The notes under the pieces were generated by a model, which did not search any database, was not told the origin of the DNA, and saw only the letters and a list, made by a program, of their open reading frames with translations. Shown piece by piece: positions 14,526 through 24,459 of a stretch of DNA of 50,167 nt; the first letter of the stretch is position 1, and each line of letters starts with the position of its first letter. Made by a program: the position numbers and the translations under genes. Origin of the DNA: Actibacterium sp. 188UL27-1 (GTDB taxonomy: Bacteria > Pseudomonadota > Alphaproteobacteria > Rhodobacterales > Rhodobacteraceae); NCBI RefSeq assembly GCF_016901225.1, contig NZ_JAFEUL010000020.1:1-50167 (forward strand), read 5' to 3'.

Positions 14526-17354
14526 AAGCTCGGGGGTGCGAATTTCCAGATTTCCGGCAAACCCACCAATACCGCGCCTGTCTTTGAAAGTGACACCGTC
14601 AATCTTGGTGATCGGATAATCGACGGCACATTCGGTATCGTAGCTAGTGCTATCCATGGTGAAACCGATGCTGATGGTGACCCGCTGAAGGTCGTCAAAG
14701 CCGAAGATGAAGTTTGCGGTGCGGTTCGGCTGTCCGCCAATGGCAACATGTTTTTCAAACCTGAAGACGGCTTTGAAGGCGAGGCCAGTTTTACCGCCGT
14801 AATCTCTGACGATAAGGGTGGCATGGCGGAACGCACGGTACTGTTCAATGTCACGCAGGGGGATGCCGATGTATCCCCAGTCGGTGATGACGCCCCAGAT
14901 CCAGATCTGGACCCCGCGCCACAGCCCGATTCTGATCCGGCCCCGGAATCCGATGACCTGGTGCGCTGGTCCGAAGAGTTTGGCAATTTCGGTACCAACG
15001 GTCAGGTGGTGACTGGAGCAGGCGAACGGTTCCTACTGGATGAAAACGCAGATGTCGGCGCGGTCGTCGTTGATGGTGGTGAACTGATTGTTCAGAATGG
15101 CCGCGACATCACCCTGAGCACCGACTGGTTGTTGGTGATGGATGGTGGTCTCTTTTAGGTTGGGACGGCAGCAGACCGCCACCAAAGCGATTTCACCCAA
15201 GAACTCACCGGTGATGATCGCAACCGTGACACGGATCTGCGCCCCTACATGGACCGTATGATGCCCGGCATAAATACGCAGATCGAGGACAATGACGCTT
15301 TCCTGATGGCCATGGGTCAGGGCTCAACCATCAACATCCATGCCGCCGATGCAGCCAAGGAGACATGTCACAGTTACGCAGCACAGCCGAACAAGGCGAC
15401 ACCGTCCTGCGTTTGAATAAACCAACGGGGTGGGAGGTCGGCGATTGCATCGCCATCGCTTCCAGCGAATTTCACCATAAACAAGATGAAGAATGGACCA
15501 TCGTGGAAATCCGTAACAGAGGCCGGGATATCGTCCTGGATCGCGCCTTGGACGATCGCCATTGTGGAGAGGTCGAAAGCTACGATAATGGCAAGCGTGG
15601 CACCGACGCTCGAAACTGGGATGTCGACATGCGCGCCGAGGTCGGACTGCTCGGTCGCAACGTAGACATCACAGGTAATGAGAATGCCAGCCAAGACAAG
15701 TTTGGCGGCCACACCATGATCATGCGCGGAGCCCAGATGTATATCTCCGGCGCGGAATTCACCAAACTAGGTCAGGAAGGGATCCTGGGTCGCTATGGCG
15801 CGCGTTGACACCTGAATGGTGACGCAGCAGGTCAGTTCATCGAAAACTCCGCGTTCCATGAGATCTACAACAAAGGCATCACCCTGCACGGCGTTCAGAA
15901 CGTTCGTGTCGAAGACAACGTCGTCTTCGATATAATCGGCCATGCATACTTTACCGAGGATGCCGCCGAGTTTGGTAATACGATCAAAGACAATCTGGGC
16001 TTTGGTACCAACGCGACCCGGTCCGAAGCGTCGGCGGTCGCAACCGCCGATTTCGACCATGTCTCAACCTTCTGGATCGAGAACCCCAATAACACGATCA
16101 TGGGAAATCACGCGGCTGGGTCTGATTTCGTAGGCTTATGGTTCGCGCCATGGCAAGTTCATGGCCAATCGGCGGCCAGCGGTGAACGTGATGACCTCAA
16201 TCCGCGCACTGATGCGATCCGGGATTTTGTTGGCAACTCCGCCCATTCCAACGAATTCAACCTTGGGGTCGAGGGTCACGCTACCGAACCAAGGGACGGC
16301 AAAACCGAGTTCCGCGCCAGTCTGTATAACCCTGACGATGACTGGGAGGTCCGGGATTTCACGGCGTACAAATCCTCTGATCGCTCAATCTGGACACGGG
16401 CCTTCAACGGGGATTTTGTCGGCATCAAATCTGCTGATAATACGAGGGCCACATTTTTTCCTATACCTCCATGATGATCAACGGCGTGATTATCGGCAAA
16501 TCAGCTGGAAATGGCGCGGCAAATGATCAAGGGCCCCATCGCGGTCACTCAATATATGATGGACCGTCCGGTATCGACAATGTCCATTTCGTCAACTTCA
16601 ACGGTCGTGATAGCGTGATCCAAACCAACGAAGCGGCGGAGAAGGCGGCCACCCATTGAGCCAAAGGGATCACGTTCGAAAGTGTTGGCGACGCCAACAA
16701 GGTTGACTTCGTGCCAGCTTCCTTCCGTGACTACATTTGGTCCAGCGGTTTGCGGGACATCGACGGATCCATCACTGGCACGGTTGGTGCAACCCTGACG
16801 CCAATCATGACCGTGGACTTTGCTGGGTCAGAGATCAACAAGGCTGGCGTTTCCACCCGGCACGACGATTGGGGCGCATGGGTCGTTACTGATCCCGAAA
16901 TTGATCTTGGCTGGTTGCATGTGCGACCGATCAATCAAAATGCGTCTACCCATGATGGCACCTATGACCTGATCCGATCCGATGGCGAGCAGGTGTTGGG
17001 CCAGGTGGCGACATTTGACAAATTTCCCAATCCGAACGTGGTGCTCTGCGAGGATCATTCCTACCGGTTCCGCTTCCATGACCTGCCGTCGACCCGAGGG
17101 TTTGACGCCGCCATGACTGGCATGGAGCGTGGGGAACGCGTTGTCTACACGTTCGAGGATATGCCCAGAGGCGCCACGATCAGCGACGCAACCGCGCGCA
17201 ACTCGACCGGGCCAATAGCACGGCCTATTTCTGGAGTGGCAATGATTTGGTTATTAAATTTGTGGCCGACACCCAGGACAGCAAGCTGCCCAATTCGGAT
17301 GATCCGGAAGTGTTGAGATTGAGCAATCGGGACAGCATTCAGGTGAAATGGTAA
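14526..17354 (+). pseudogene. G8-domain / right-handed beta-helix surface protein, decayed
   Basis: Successive frames join into one large secreted protein. A cadherin-like Ig module comes first (ETDADGDPLKVVKAEDE), then a proline/aspartate-rich linker (DPAPQPDSDPAPESDD). A G8 domain follows (EFGNFGTNGQVVTGAGE...GGELIVQN, GTAADRHQSDFTQELTG). A parallel beta-helix region comes last (HLNGDAAGQFIENSAFHEI, EDNVVFDIIGHAYFTEDA), resembling CEMIP/KIAA1199-type proteins. Lesions: TAG at 15156-15158; frameshift near 15365; TGA at 15806-15808; frameshift near 16450; TGA at 16657-16659; frameshift near 17200. Both TGA codons stand where relatives have Trp. The tail ends SNRDSIQVKW at 17354. The upstream start is not defined. 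Confidence 0.75.
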
Positions 17355-17476
17355 AGCGAGTGGCGGCCTTATCCGATTGGGTCGGGCGAGCCAGCATCGA
17401 CACCATCCCCGGGAATGAACGACAAACGGCGTTTACGATGCGACCGTCATCGCCCGACGTGGACGCATCGAAGCAC

Positions 17477-18565
17477 TTATTCGACCGCTTCGATGATCGC
17501 TTCCATGACATTGGCCGATGGCATGGGCACGACCAGGTTAACCGTCTCGGGTAGCGATGTTTCCGCGATGTCGTTGGGGTCATTTTCCACACCGATCAGT
17601 CCGGTCCGAAATCCGTGATCTGCCCAGGCCGCAGCCTGCAGGTCGAGGTCGATCAACGCTTCGGACAACCGTTTGCATTTGCTGGTCAGGGAAATCAGGG
17701 GATGTGAGGCAAAGATCGTGGGTTCGGGATAGATCACCCGGACCCGTGTTGAGATGTCCTCGGCAAAACGCGCATTCTGCGCCAGAAACTCCACCATCTG
17801 GTTTTCATAGCCAACGATAATGGGGCGCGCGCCCATGCCCTGCTTCAGGAAGTTCTGAAAGATGTCGCCCGATGAGGCCTCCATATGCCCCATGGCCGCG
17901 AAATACGCGTTAACCTGTGGGACCAGCATATCCAGATCATCCTCGGTCGGTGTTCGGCCCTTGTTGAGCACCGTTGCCAACAAGCCTGACCAGATATTGC
18001 CCGAGTTGGACTTGGCCGGGTGAGTCGAAAACACTTTGAAAGGGCCATAGATATTCAGCCCCAGATCTTCCTTCCACCGTGCTTCGGTCGCGATCAGTTC
18101 CCCGATCTTGGCAACATCGGCGGTTAAAAAATCATCATTGCGCTTGGTCACCACACCTTTGGAGATCATGGCATCCGCGACATCAGCCCAGGCATAGAAC
18201 ACAATGGGCGAGTTAAAGATGGTTTCGCTGCCCAGAATCGTGCGCCCGTTTTCGCGCGCCAATTCGACCGCAACCATGTTCGAGGGCCATAGGCAATCGC
18301 GCCCCGCCACGGGCAGAGAGGTCGCCATTTCAACCGATCCGGCCTTGGTTGCGTCCAGCGTGATCTTATAGCGGCGCTCCAAGATCTCCTGCACTTTTTC
18401 GTTGCGCAGCAAGGCTGATTTTTCGCCACCATAATAGATCGAAACTGTGATCGGATCCCGGCGATCAACACTGCGGGTCAGGCCACCCAGATCCAGCAAA
18501 GACACAGCCGCGGTCACCCCTGCGACGGCTCCGAGTATCACGATACCAAGAACTGATTTCTGCAC
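17477..18565 (-). CDS. periplasmic binding-protein-like protein of a vWA/XpaC operon
   Basis: A 362-residue protein from a GTG start (VQKSV), with GAGG just upstream. A single N-terminal hydrophobic helix (about 5-27) anchors or exports it. The rest has the look of an extracellular solute-binding fold (VSIYYGGEKSALLRNEKV, then VYPEPTIFASHPLISLT near the end), with GYENQMVEFLAQ in the hinge region. It shares this general plan with the N-terminal half of the vWA protein two genes upstream, suggesting paralogy. It is the last gene of a three-gene operon. Ligand unknown. Confidence 0.65.
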   Translation of the reverse strand: MQKSVLGIVILGAVAGVTAAVSLLDLGGLTRSVDRRDPITVSIYYGGEKSALLRNEKVQEILERRYKITLDATKAGSVEMATSLPVAGRDCLWPSNMVAVELARENGRTILGSETIFNSPIVFYAWADVADAMISKGVVTKRNDDFLTADVAKIGELIATEARWKEDLGLNIYGPFKVFSTHPAKSNSGNIWSGLLATVLNKGRTPTEDDLDMLVPQVNAYFAAMGHMEASSGDIFQNFLKQGMGARPIIVGYENQMVEFLAQNARFAEDISTRVRVIYPEPTIFASHPLISLTSKCKRLSEALIDLDLQAAAWADHGFRTGLIGVENDPNDIAETSLPETVNLVVPMPSANVMEAIIEAVE

Positions 18566-18569
18566 ACGC

Positions 18570-19166
18570 TCATCCTCGTTTCATTTGGAAATCAAGCGCT
18601 TCCATCTGGGACTCCAGCGCCAGAAAGTCATTCTCAAGGCAGGCCGCGTCAATCTTTTGTAGCGCCGGCACGAAACTGTTGATCCGTTCGGCCAGGGGGG
18701 CGAGGCGCTCGGAATGCTGGCCACGCGACTTTTCCGACAGATCCGCGTAGCTTTCCACAGCGTCGACCATATTGCCCAAGTAGGACGTGATGAATCGGCG
18801 GGCGCGGCGGTAATCTTCGACATCGATGGACACTTGCTGCCGGATCGACCGAACATGGTCGATGATTGCCTCCACCGTTCCCCGTTCCTCCTCGGGAATG
18901 CGGAGCACAGCATTCAGCAACCGGTAGGCGGCATTGTCCATGATCCGGGCCGCTTCGCTCAGATCAGCCTGGGTGGTGGTGCCCGAAAGAACGATTTCGT
19001 CGTCCAGCGGTTTGCGCGGCAACAAAAGAAGCAGTGCCAAATAGCTGACAAGGGCTAGGCCGAATGCAGCCCACCAAACCAGGGTCAGCCCGAAATACAG
19101 CGTGAGAAAGATCACCGCCGATGCGCAACCCGCCAGGATCTGTCGCAATGGGTCGGTCAGGGCCAT
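18570..19166 (-). CDS. XpaC-like membrane protein (5-bromo-4-chloroindolyl phosphate hydrolysis family)
   Basis: A 198-residue protein. Two adjacent hydrophobic helices (about 8-30 and 32-50) are followed by a long helical cytoplasmic part with regular charged heptads (IIDHVRSIRQQVSIDVEDYR; YLGNMVDAVESYADLSEK). This is the layout of the XpaC family, whose name comes from an old colony-colour assay and does not imply phosphatase activity. The family usually lies beside toxic-anion-resistance TelA genes; no TelA is present here. Start and stop touch both neighbours (TGATG overlap upstream). Confidence 0.65.
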   Translation of the reverse strand: MALTDPLRQILAGCASAVIFLTLYFGLTLVWWAAFGLALVSYLALLLLLPRKPLDDEIVLSGTTTQADLSEAARIMDNAAYRLLNAVLRIPEEERGTVEAIIDHVRSIRQQVSIDVEDYRRARRFITSYLGNMVDAVESYADLSEKSRGQHSERLAPLAERINSFVPALQKIDAACLENDFLALESQMEALDFQMKRG

Positions 19167-20776
19167 CAGTTATATCCCTTGGCCGACCGCAGGGCCTTGG
19201 CCAGATCGTCTCCTGCCTTGAACAAGCGACCAATCGTGGCGTCGTTCAACTCCTTCAACTGGCTTTCATCGGCCTTGCCAAAGGCGATTGCATGGATCGG
19301 AATATCCTTGCCAAAGCCGCTTTGCCCCATGAACTGCAACATGTCTGCACGGCGCGCCGTGTCGGAGGCGCCATCGGTCATGGCAACGATAGCCGGTAGA
19401 TAGTCAAAAAGCGTGTCATCCTGCGCGTATTGGTCGAGTTGCTGCAAGGCCACCACAATCGCACTGTAAAGGTCCGTTCCGCCATCGGCCCGCAAGCCGT
19501 TGACCATGTTTTGCGCCTTACGCAACTCTGTCGGGTCAGCCCCTTTGAAAACGACAGGTTGTCCGGTTCGGTTGCTGAATGGCAGAATAATCGTCACATC
19601 CCGCGCCGATGGCTGCAGCAGATTGACCGCCGCCGCCTCTGGATCCAGCAGCAGGTTCATGGCAGATTTCAGTTCGCTCAGCGGCTCCCCTCGCATGGAG
19701 CCTGATACATCCAACACCCAAACCGTCAGCGACGGTTTGCGAAGCTCTGTCTGGTACAGCGACAGCGCCTGACCGATCACATCAGATGTTGGCGCCGGGA
19801 CGGGGGCGATGCTGCGCTCCAGATCGATCCCCCAATCGGCGCGCCAGATCTTTGGGTCGGCCCTATCCGCAGACAATCCGATCAACCCGGTGCGGCGCCC
19901 AAGGGACAGAAGTTCATTCTGCGCATCCTCTGACAGCAGATGCTCCTGCAACTTTAGAAAGGCCTCTTCCTTGCCCGCGTCGCCTTTGTCGACATAGCCC
20001 AGGGGGCTGTCGGCAACGGACAATCCGTTAGAGGGGTAGATGATGCTCAGGGGTTGTTGGCCCGCCTCTTCCAGCGATTGATTGGCCTCGATCATCAAGG
20101 CCTCGTAGTTGAACATCGCGTCAAAGCTGTCCGTATGTCCGACAAAGCTGTCTTTCAGCCAACCGGAAGACCCCGACGACCGGTCAATCTGTGCCAGCAG
20201 GTCCCGCACGCCATCCAGAACGGTCGTGTCGGCCAGGTGATCCTGCGTCAGCACGTCTGGATCACCGGCCAACGCATACAGGAACCCGAAATAGGCCGAT
20301 GCGCCTGAATTTGATTGCGTGGCCGAGGTCATGGCCAACCGGAACTCATCTGCCCCTGCCGCGGCTTGAATGTCTTGGATTGTTATGTTGTCGCGCCCGA
20401 TCCAGTCCAACCGCTGGGCGATATCGCGTTTGATACCCAGCACCACGGGAGAGCGCAGGATCGATTCCCGGTGTTTGACGACGCGGTCGGTGTCGCCCAG
20501 TTCGATCCAGATCGAGTGGGCGGGCCAGACGGCGTCATAGACCGTCTCTGTCCCTTCGCCCAAGGCCCGGGCAATATCGACGGATCCCTGATAGGTGATT
20601 TCGACTTCCGTGCGGTTTGCACGCGCCCAGTCTTGGATGATCGGCTCCAAAGCCCGGTTTTCGGAACCGGAGACGATGTGCAATCGGCTCGACGGGCCAA
20701 ACACCGATGGCAGGATAAACGCAGCCGCCCCTACAATCACAACGGCTACGGCCAAGAACACTGCCAAACGTTTCAT
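19166..20776 (-). CDS. solute-binding protein fused to a von Willebrand factor A domain
   Basis: A 536-residue protein with an N-terminal membrane/signal helix (AVFLAVAVVIVGAAAFIL). A type-2 solute-binding domain of about 290 residues follows (LHIVSGSENRALEPIIQDW; SATQSNSGASAYFGFLYAL). The C-terminus is a vWA domain with a complete MIDAS: VLDVSGSMRG, the threonine in GGTDLYSAIV, and AMTDGASDTA. The metal site implies protein-protein contact outside the membrane. The start was set to the ATG at 20776, preceded by AAGGGTGGG; a TTG three bases earlier is possible. First gene of the operon; function unknown. Confidence 0.75.
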   Translation of the reverse strand: MKRLAVFLAVAVVIVGAAAFILPSVFGPSSRLHIVSGSENRALEPIIQDWARANRTEVEITYQGSVDIARALGEGTETVYDAVWPAHSIWIELGDTDRVVKHRESILRSPVVLGIKRDIAQRLDWIGRDNITIQDIQAAAGADEFRLAMTSATQSNSGASAYFGFLYALAGDPDVLTQDHLADTTVLDGVRDLLAQIDRSSGSSGWLKDSFVGHTDSFDAMFNYEALMIEANQSLEEAGQQPLSIIYPSNGLSVADSPLGYVDKGDAGKEEAFLKLQEHLLSEDAQNELLSLGRRTGLIGLSADRADPKIWRADWGIDLERSIAPVPAPTSDVIGQALSLYQTELRKPSLTVWVLDVSGSMRGEPLSELKSAMNLLLDPEAAAVNLLQPSARDVTIILPFSNRTGQPVVFKGADPTELRKAQNMVNGLRADGGTDLYSAIVVALQQLDQYAQDDTLFDYLPAIVAMTDGASDTARRADMLQFMGQSGFGKDIPIHAIAFGKADESQLKELNDATIGRLFKAGDDLAKALRSAKGYN

Positions 20777-21053
20777 CAAAACCCACCCTTTAATACCTTA
20801 CATCAATATTACCGCGTTCCGTGACCGCAGGTAGACACCGAAATGGCAAATTCCCAGCGTAAGCATGGCAAGATCATGTCCTGCCACACCTATTTTAGAA
20901 ATTCGTTACAAATGATTGGGGCATGGCCGCCCATTGGTTCCTGACCAAACCGTTTTACGTGTTCCCCAATGGCCAGCGCGATCCATGCATTTTTGCATCC
21001 ACATTGGCCGAGATCAGGCTAGGCTCGTCTCTAGCAGAGGAGGAGGACGCCCC

Positions 21054-22232
21054 ATGAAAGACCAACAGATCCTGGCCAGCGGCTATTACGATGCACAGCT
21101 TTGCGATCTTGGCGAATTTGCTGCGCTCGTGTCGCAAAGGCAGGATCCGGCAAACGCGCCCAATGCAGCGACCATTGAAAAGAACATCCCCATATATGAT
21201 ATCCCGGCCATTGCCAGCCAGTTTGCACGCCACGATAAGCGCCGAGAGCTAATGGCGGAGTGGGCTGCGATCCTGCAACGTGGCGCCGGTGTTTTCGTGC
21301 TGAAACAGGCCCAGCCCGACCATGCCGCGATTGATGCAGCAACAGCCGTCTATGGCCAGATCATCAATATCGAAAAAGAAGCCAGTGGCGGTGCAGACCA
21401 TTTCGCAACCGCGGGCAGCAATGACCGGATCTGGAACGCGTTGCAGAAACTCTGTACCGCGGCCCCCGACACCTTCATTCGCTATTTTGCATCGCCTGCG
21501 ATGGACGCGGCCAGCGAAGCCTGGCTTGGCCCAAACTATCAGATGACGGCCCAGATCAATGTCGTGCATCCAGGGGGCAAGGCGCAGTCGGCCCATCGCG
21601 ACTATCACCTGGGTTTCCAGACGGCAGAGGTTGGCGCCACTTATCCAGCCCACGTCCACGACCTGTCGCCGCTGATGACGCTGCAAGGTGGATTGGCCCA
21701 TTGCGACATGTCCGTGGAAAGCGGCCCGACTAAATTTTTGCCGTTCTCACAGCTTTACCGGCCGGGCTACATGGCCTGGAGGCGCGACGATTTCCGCGCC
21801 TATTTCGAGGAAAACTACGTGCAATTGCCCTTACAGAAAGGCGATGCGCTGTTCTTTAATCCAGCGTTGTTTCACGCGGCAGGAGAGAACCGCAGCTCCG
21901 ATATCCACCGTATGGTCAACCTTTTCCAGGTCTCGTCCCCGTTCGGGCGCGCCATGGAAAGCGTTGATCGCAGGGCTATGTGCAAAACGCTTTCCGCGCC
22001 ACTTGCCGCGGCATGGCAGTCCGGTGATCTGGAGGAGGAACAGTTCAACGCAGTCATCGCCGCCACAGCCGAAGGATATGCCTTTCCCACCAACCTTGAC
22101 CGGGATCCGCCTGCCGATGGCCTCGCCCCCGAAAGCCAAGCTGCCTTGCTGAAACGTGCTATTCTATCAAATATGCCAAACCGGGAATTGCACGCGCTGT
22201 TTGATCAACAGTCCTCTCGCCGACGACCTTAG
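21054..22232 (+). CDS. phytanoyl-CoA dioxygenase (PhyH) family oxygenase
   Basis: A 392-residue Fe(II)/2-oxoglutarate-type oxygenase. The metal triad is HRD at residues 181-183 plus a distal histidine in LFHAAGENR (residue 274), with R280 or R286 as candidate 2-oxoglutarate ligand. The context HPGGKAQSAHRDYHLGFQ is typical of PhyH proteins. The frame extends to 20916, but a strong GGAGGAGG motif ends eight bases before the ATG at 21054, so the upstream part is not translated. It stands alone, divergent from the vWA operon. Substrate cannot be inferred. Confidence 0.8.
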   Translation: MKDQQILASGYYDAQLCDLGEFAALVSQRQDPANAPNAATIEKNIPIYDIPAIASQFARHDKRRELMAEWAAILQRGAGVFVLKQAQPDHAAIDAATAVYGQIINIEKEASGGADHFATAGSNDRIWNALQKLCTAAPDTFIRYFASPAMDAASEAWLGPNYQMTAQINVVHPGGKAQSAHRDYHLGFQTAEVGATYPAHVHDLSPLMTLQGGLAHCDMSVESGPTKFLPFSQLYRPGYMAWRRDDFRAYFEENYVQLPLQKGDALFFNPALFHAAGENRSSDIHRMVNLFQVSSPFGRAMESVDRRAMCKTLSAPLAAAWQSGDLEEEQFNAVIAATAEGYAFPTNLDRDPPADGLAPESQAALLKRAILSNMPNRELHALFDQQSSRRRP

Positions 22233-22270
22233 GATCGTGGTGCGCTGACATCTGATCGCCCTGGTGCGTC

Positions 22271-22308
22271 CGGTCTGACATGTCGGACCGCAGGCCGGGC
22301 TACCCGGC
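22271..22308. terminator. double hairpin between convergent genes
   Basis: Two stems lie back to back. The first is 22271-22290, CGGTCTGA/TCGGACCG with a four-base loop and one G-U pair. The second is 22294-22308, GCCGGG-CTA-CCCGGC. They fall 40-75 bases after the oxygenase stop and directly before the end of the minus-strand membrane-protein gene, so they could serve both directions. No long T-run. Confidence 0.5.
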
Positions 22309-22313
22309 GGACA

Positions 22314-22541
22314 TCATTCCACCGGTTGCGGCATCGCCTTCGCCCGACGATCCTTGACGGCCCAGAACGCGAACAACGCGATGATGCATGGTAGAACAAC
22401 CGCGAATGACACCATGAACAGCCCCGTCAGGTTCAACACCAGACCCACAACGACCAAGAGCAACGCAATAACTTTGCGGGTTTCGGAATATTTCAAGATC
22501 AACGGCAGTGCCGAGATTGCGATCCAAATCAACGACAGCAT
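22314..22541 (-). CDS. small two-span membrane protein
   Basis: A 75-residue protein, almost all hydrophobic. A first helix (MLSLIWIAISALPLIL) is followed by a short basic loop (KYSETRK), then a long hydrophobic stretch (about 24-60) that can form two spans, and a charged tail (VKDRRAKAMPQPVE). No family recognised. It is separated from tspO by about 295 bases, so it is probably its own transcript or a distal part of the carotenoid operon. Confidence 0.55.
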   Translation of the reverse strand: MLSLIWIAISALPLILKYSETRKVIALLLVVVGLVLNLTGLFMVSFAVVLPCIIALFAFWAVKDRRAKAMPQPVE

Positions 22542-22758
22542 GTTCTAGTCCGGCATGATGAACAACAATAGCACTTAGTCGATGCCATCACAGCATGGCC
22601 AAATTATGTAGAAACTGAGTCAGAAGGCGGTCAACCGCGCCGATTACGCTGGGTCCGGCTGCGCAACCACATCACTCAGGGCCGCTGACCCAGCGCTCTT
22701 TAACCACACGCGAAACCGGGGCCGAGGGTCAGTTTTTCCCCAGTGCTGCGGTCAGAAA

Positions 22759-22839
22759 TCAGCGGACACTCTGGGTGATGCGAGGCACCTCATCCAGGGG
22801 CAAGCCTCGGTACAGCGGATCACGATGCCAGTCGGTCAT
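22759..22839 (-). CDS. possible 26-residue peptide overlapping tspO
   Basis: An ATG overlaps the tspO stop (ATGA) and opens a frame of 26 codons, MTDWHRDPLYRGLPLDEVPR at the start. Overlap geometry matches the crtI-crtB junction in the same operon. It may be a genuine short coupled peptide or simply chance; no family recognised. Confidence 0.25.
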   Translation of the reverse strand: MTDWHRDPLYRGLPLDEVPRITQSVR

Positions 22840-23306
22840 GCCGCCTCCGCTGCTTCCTCCGGGTTCAGCTTCCAGATCGTCAGGTTCAATGAGGCCGCTA
22901 TTGTGACCCAGATCAGGTAGGGTACAAAAAGTATCCCCGCGATGGTGTCTAGCGACCATAGGGCAACCATTGCCCCCAAAACCGCCAACCAAAGGCAGAC
23001 CACAACGATCGCGCCCGCCTTTATTTTGTGTAGACCAAAGAAAACCGGCGACCACAATGCGTTCAGCACCATTTGCAACGCCCAGAACCCCATTGCGTAG
23101 GCATTCTCGGATAACGGCGCGACCCGCGCAGCGGCCACAGCAATCGCCACGTAAAGGATGGTCCAGGTGACCGGGAATACCCAATCCGGCGGCGTCCAGC
23201 CCGGTTTGTCGATGTCACGGTACCATTGGTCCGGCATGAACATCGCCCCGGTCGAGGCAGCAGCGCAGCAGGCTGCAAAGAAAATGATAAAAAGCATCCA
23301 ATCCAT
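22836..23306 (-). CDS. tspO: TspO/CrtK tryptophan-rich sensory membrane protein
   Basis: A 156-residue, five-helix membrane protein with the tryptophan-rich TspO/MBR signature: MPDQWYRDIDKPGWTPPDWV, FPVTWTILYVAIAVA, FWALQMVLNALWSPVFFGL and a C-terminal IWVTIAASLNLTIWKLNP. TspO binds tetrapyrroles. In Rhodobacter it (also called CrtK) damps photosynthesis-gene expression under oxygen and is encoded next to crtB-crtI, as here. The open frame begins 50 codons upstream, but the family start MDWMLFIIFF is at 23306. The overlapped upstream part lacks family similarity. Confidence 0.93.
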   Translation of the reverse strand: MDWMLFIIFFAACCAAASTGAMFMPDQWYRDIDKPGWTPPDWVFPVTWTILYVAIAVAAARVAPLSENAYAMGFWALQMVLNALWSPVFFGLHKIKAGAIVVVCLWLAVLGAMVALWSLDTIAGILFVPYLIWVTIAASLNLTIWKLNPEEAAEAA

Positions 23307-23421
23307 GGAAGGACAATTAGAGCATTTTGCACGAAATCGACACCCCGAACGCAGATCCCTGCGCCCGGTGCCTTGGATGCCTTCACATTTTCCAGTTGCC
23401 GGGTGTGTAACTGCCTGAACT

Positions 23422-24459
23422 TTAGGCCGCTCGCTCACCCAGGTTCTGTGCAGCATCCCGCTCCTTCAGCGCCGCAAACAGACCGACCAGATCGCCGGTC
23501 CGGCCTTCGCCCCAAGGGGTGTCGGCCCGTCCGGTTTGTGCCGCGGCCTCCACTAGGAAGGTGACCTCTGGCAGCACGGGTGCGTAGATCACAGCGGATC
23601 GTGGCATCACTGCGCTGGAAGCCGCTTTGCCGCTGGCCAGCATGAGCCAACCCAGCTTGGCCGCGGTGCCGGTATGGGCGCGGCGGCTGATACTATCATG
23701 GCCCGCCCGCGCGATATCGCCACCGATGCCTGCATAGATGTGGCGCGCGGCAAAAATGCCGGGGCGGCAGGACAGGGGCAGCGCCGCGATGCCAGCCTCC
23801 CCCCGGATATACAGACGGTGCGCCTCGGCCAGCAGGCGCCGGACCATGCGGCGCATAGGGTCAGTAGGCAACGGTTCGCGCAGGAACGCTTCCGGCTCGG
23901 TTCCGGCCTGCTCAAGCCAGTCGAGCGGCAGGTAGATCCGGTTTTCCCGCGCATCCTCGCCCACGTCGCGCGCGATATTCGTCAGTTGCATTGCAACACC
24001 CAGATCGCAGGCGCGCGCCAGGGCATCGCGATCGCGCACGCCCATTATGACGGCCATCATTGCACCTACGGCGCTGGCCACCCGGGCGGAATAGGCGAAA
24101 AGATCGCTGAGGGTCTGATACCGATGCTCCATCGCGTCCCAGGCCAACCCTTCCAGCAGTGCTTCGGGCAAGGTCCGCGGCATGTGATAGTCCTCTATCA
24201 CCGCCGTAAACGCCCGGTCGGCCGGTTGGTTCAGCGGCCGACCGGCATAGGCCAACTCCAACCGCTCTTTCAGGCGCAAAACGGCGGCTACCTTCTCGCT
24301 ATGCAGATCCACGGCGTCATCGGCCAATCGGCAAAACGCATAAAGCGCCAGCGCCGGGTCGCGATATCGTTTCGGCAACACGCGCGAGGCCGCGTGGAAT
24401 GACAGCGAGCCATGGCGGATCGCCGCCTCGCAATGGGTCATGTCATCGGGGTCGATCAT
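23422..24459 (-). CDS. crtB: phytoene synthase
   Basis: Condenses two geranylgeranyl diphosphates to phytoene, the first committed carotenoid step. At 345 residues it is of normal length. Both magnesium-binding aspartate motifs are present: FCRLADDAVD (DDAVD at 47-51) and NIARDVGEDARENRIYLP, the second squalene/phytoene synthase signature. RRLLAEAHRLYIRGEAGI follows. The start ATG overlaps the crtI stop (ATGA), so synthesis is coupled to crtI. GGPP synthase (crtE) and later crt genes are not in the window. Confidence 0.95.
   Translation of the reverse strand: MIDPDDMTHCEAAIRHGSLSFHAASRVLPKRYRDPALALYAFCRLADDAVDLHSEKVAAVLRLKERLELAYAGRPLNQPADRAFTAVIEDYHMPRTLPEALLEGLAWDAMEHRYQTLSDLFAYSARVASAVGAMMAVIMGVRDRDALARACDLGVAMQLTNIARDVGEDARENRIYLPLDWLEQAGTEPEAFLREPLPTDPMRRMVRRLLAEAHRLYIRGEAGIAALPLSCRPGIFAARHIYAGIGGDIARAGHDSISRRAHTGTAAKLGWLMLASGKAASSAVMPRSAVIYAPVLPEVTFLVEAAAQTGRADTPWGEGRTGDLVGLFAALKERDAAQNLGERAA

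Noticed and set aside
14526-17354. TGA read as tryptophan or selenocysteine in the G8 gene
   Set aside because: Two stops do fall at Trp positions, but a TAG stop and three frameshifts in the same gene show simple decay, and other genes in the window end normally with TGA.
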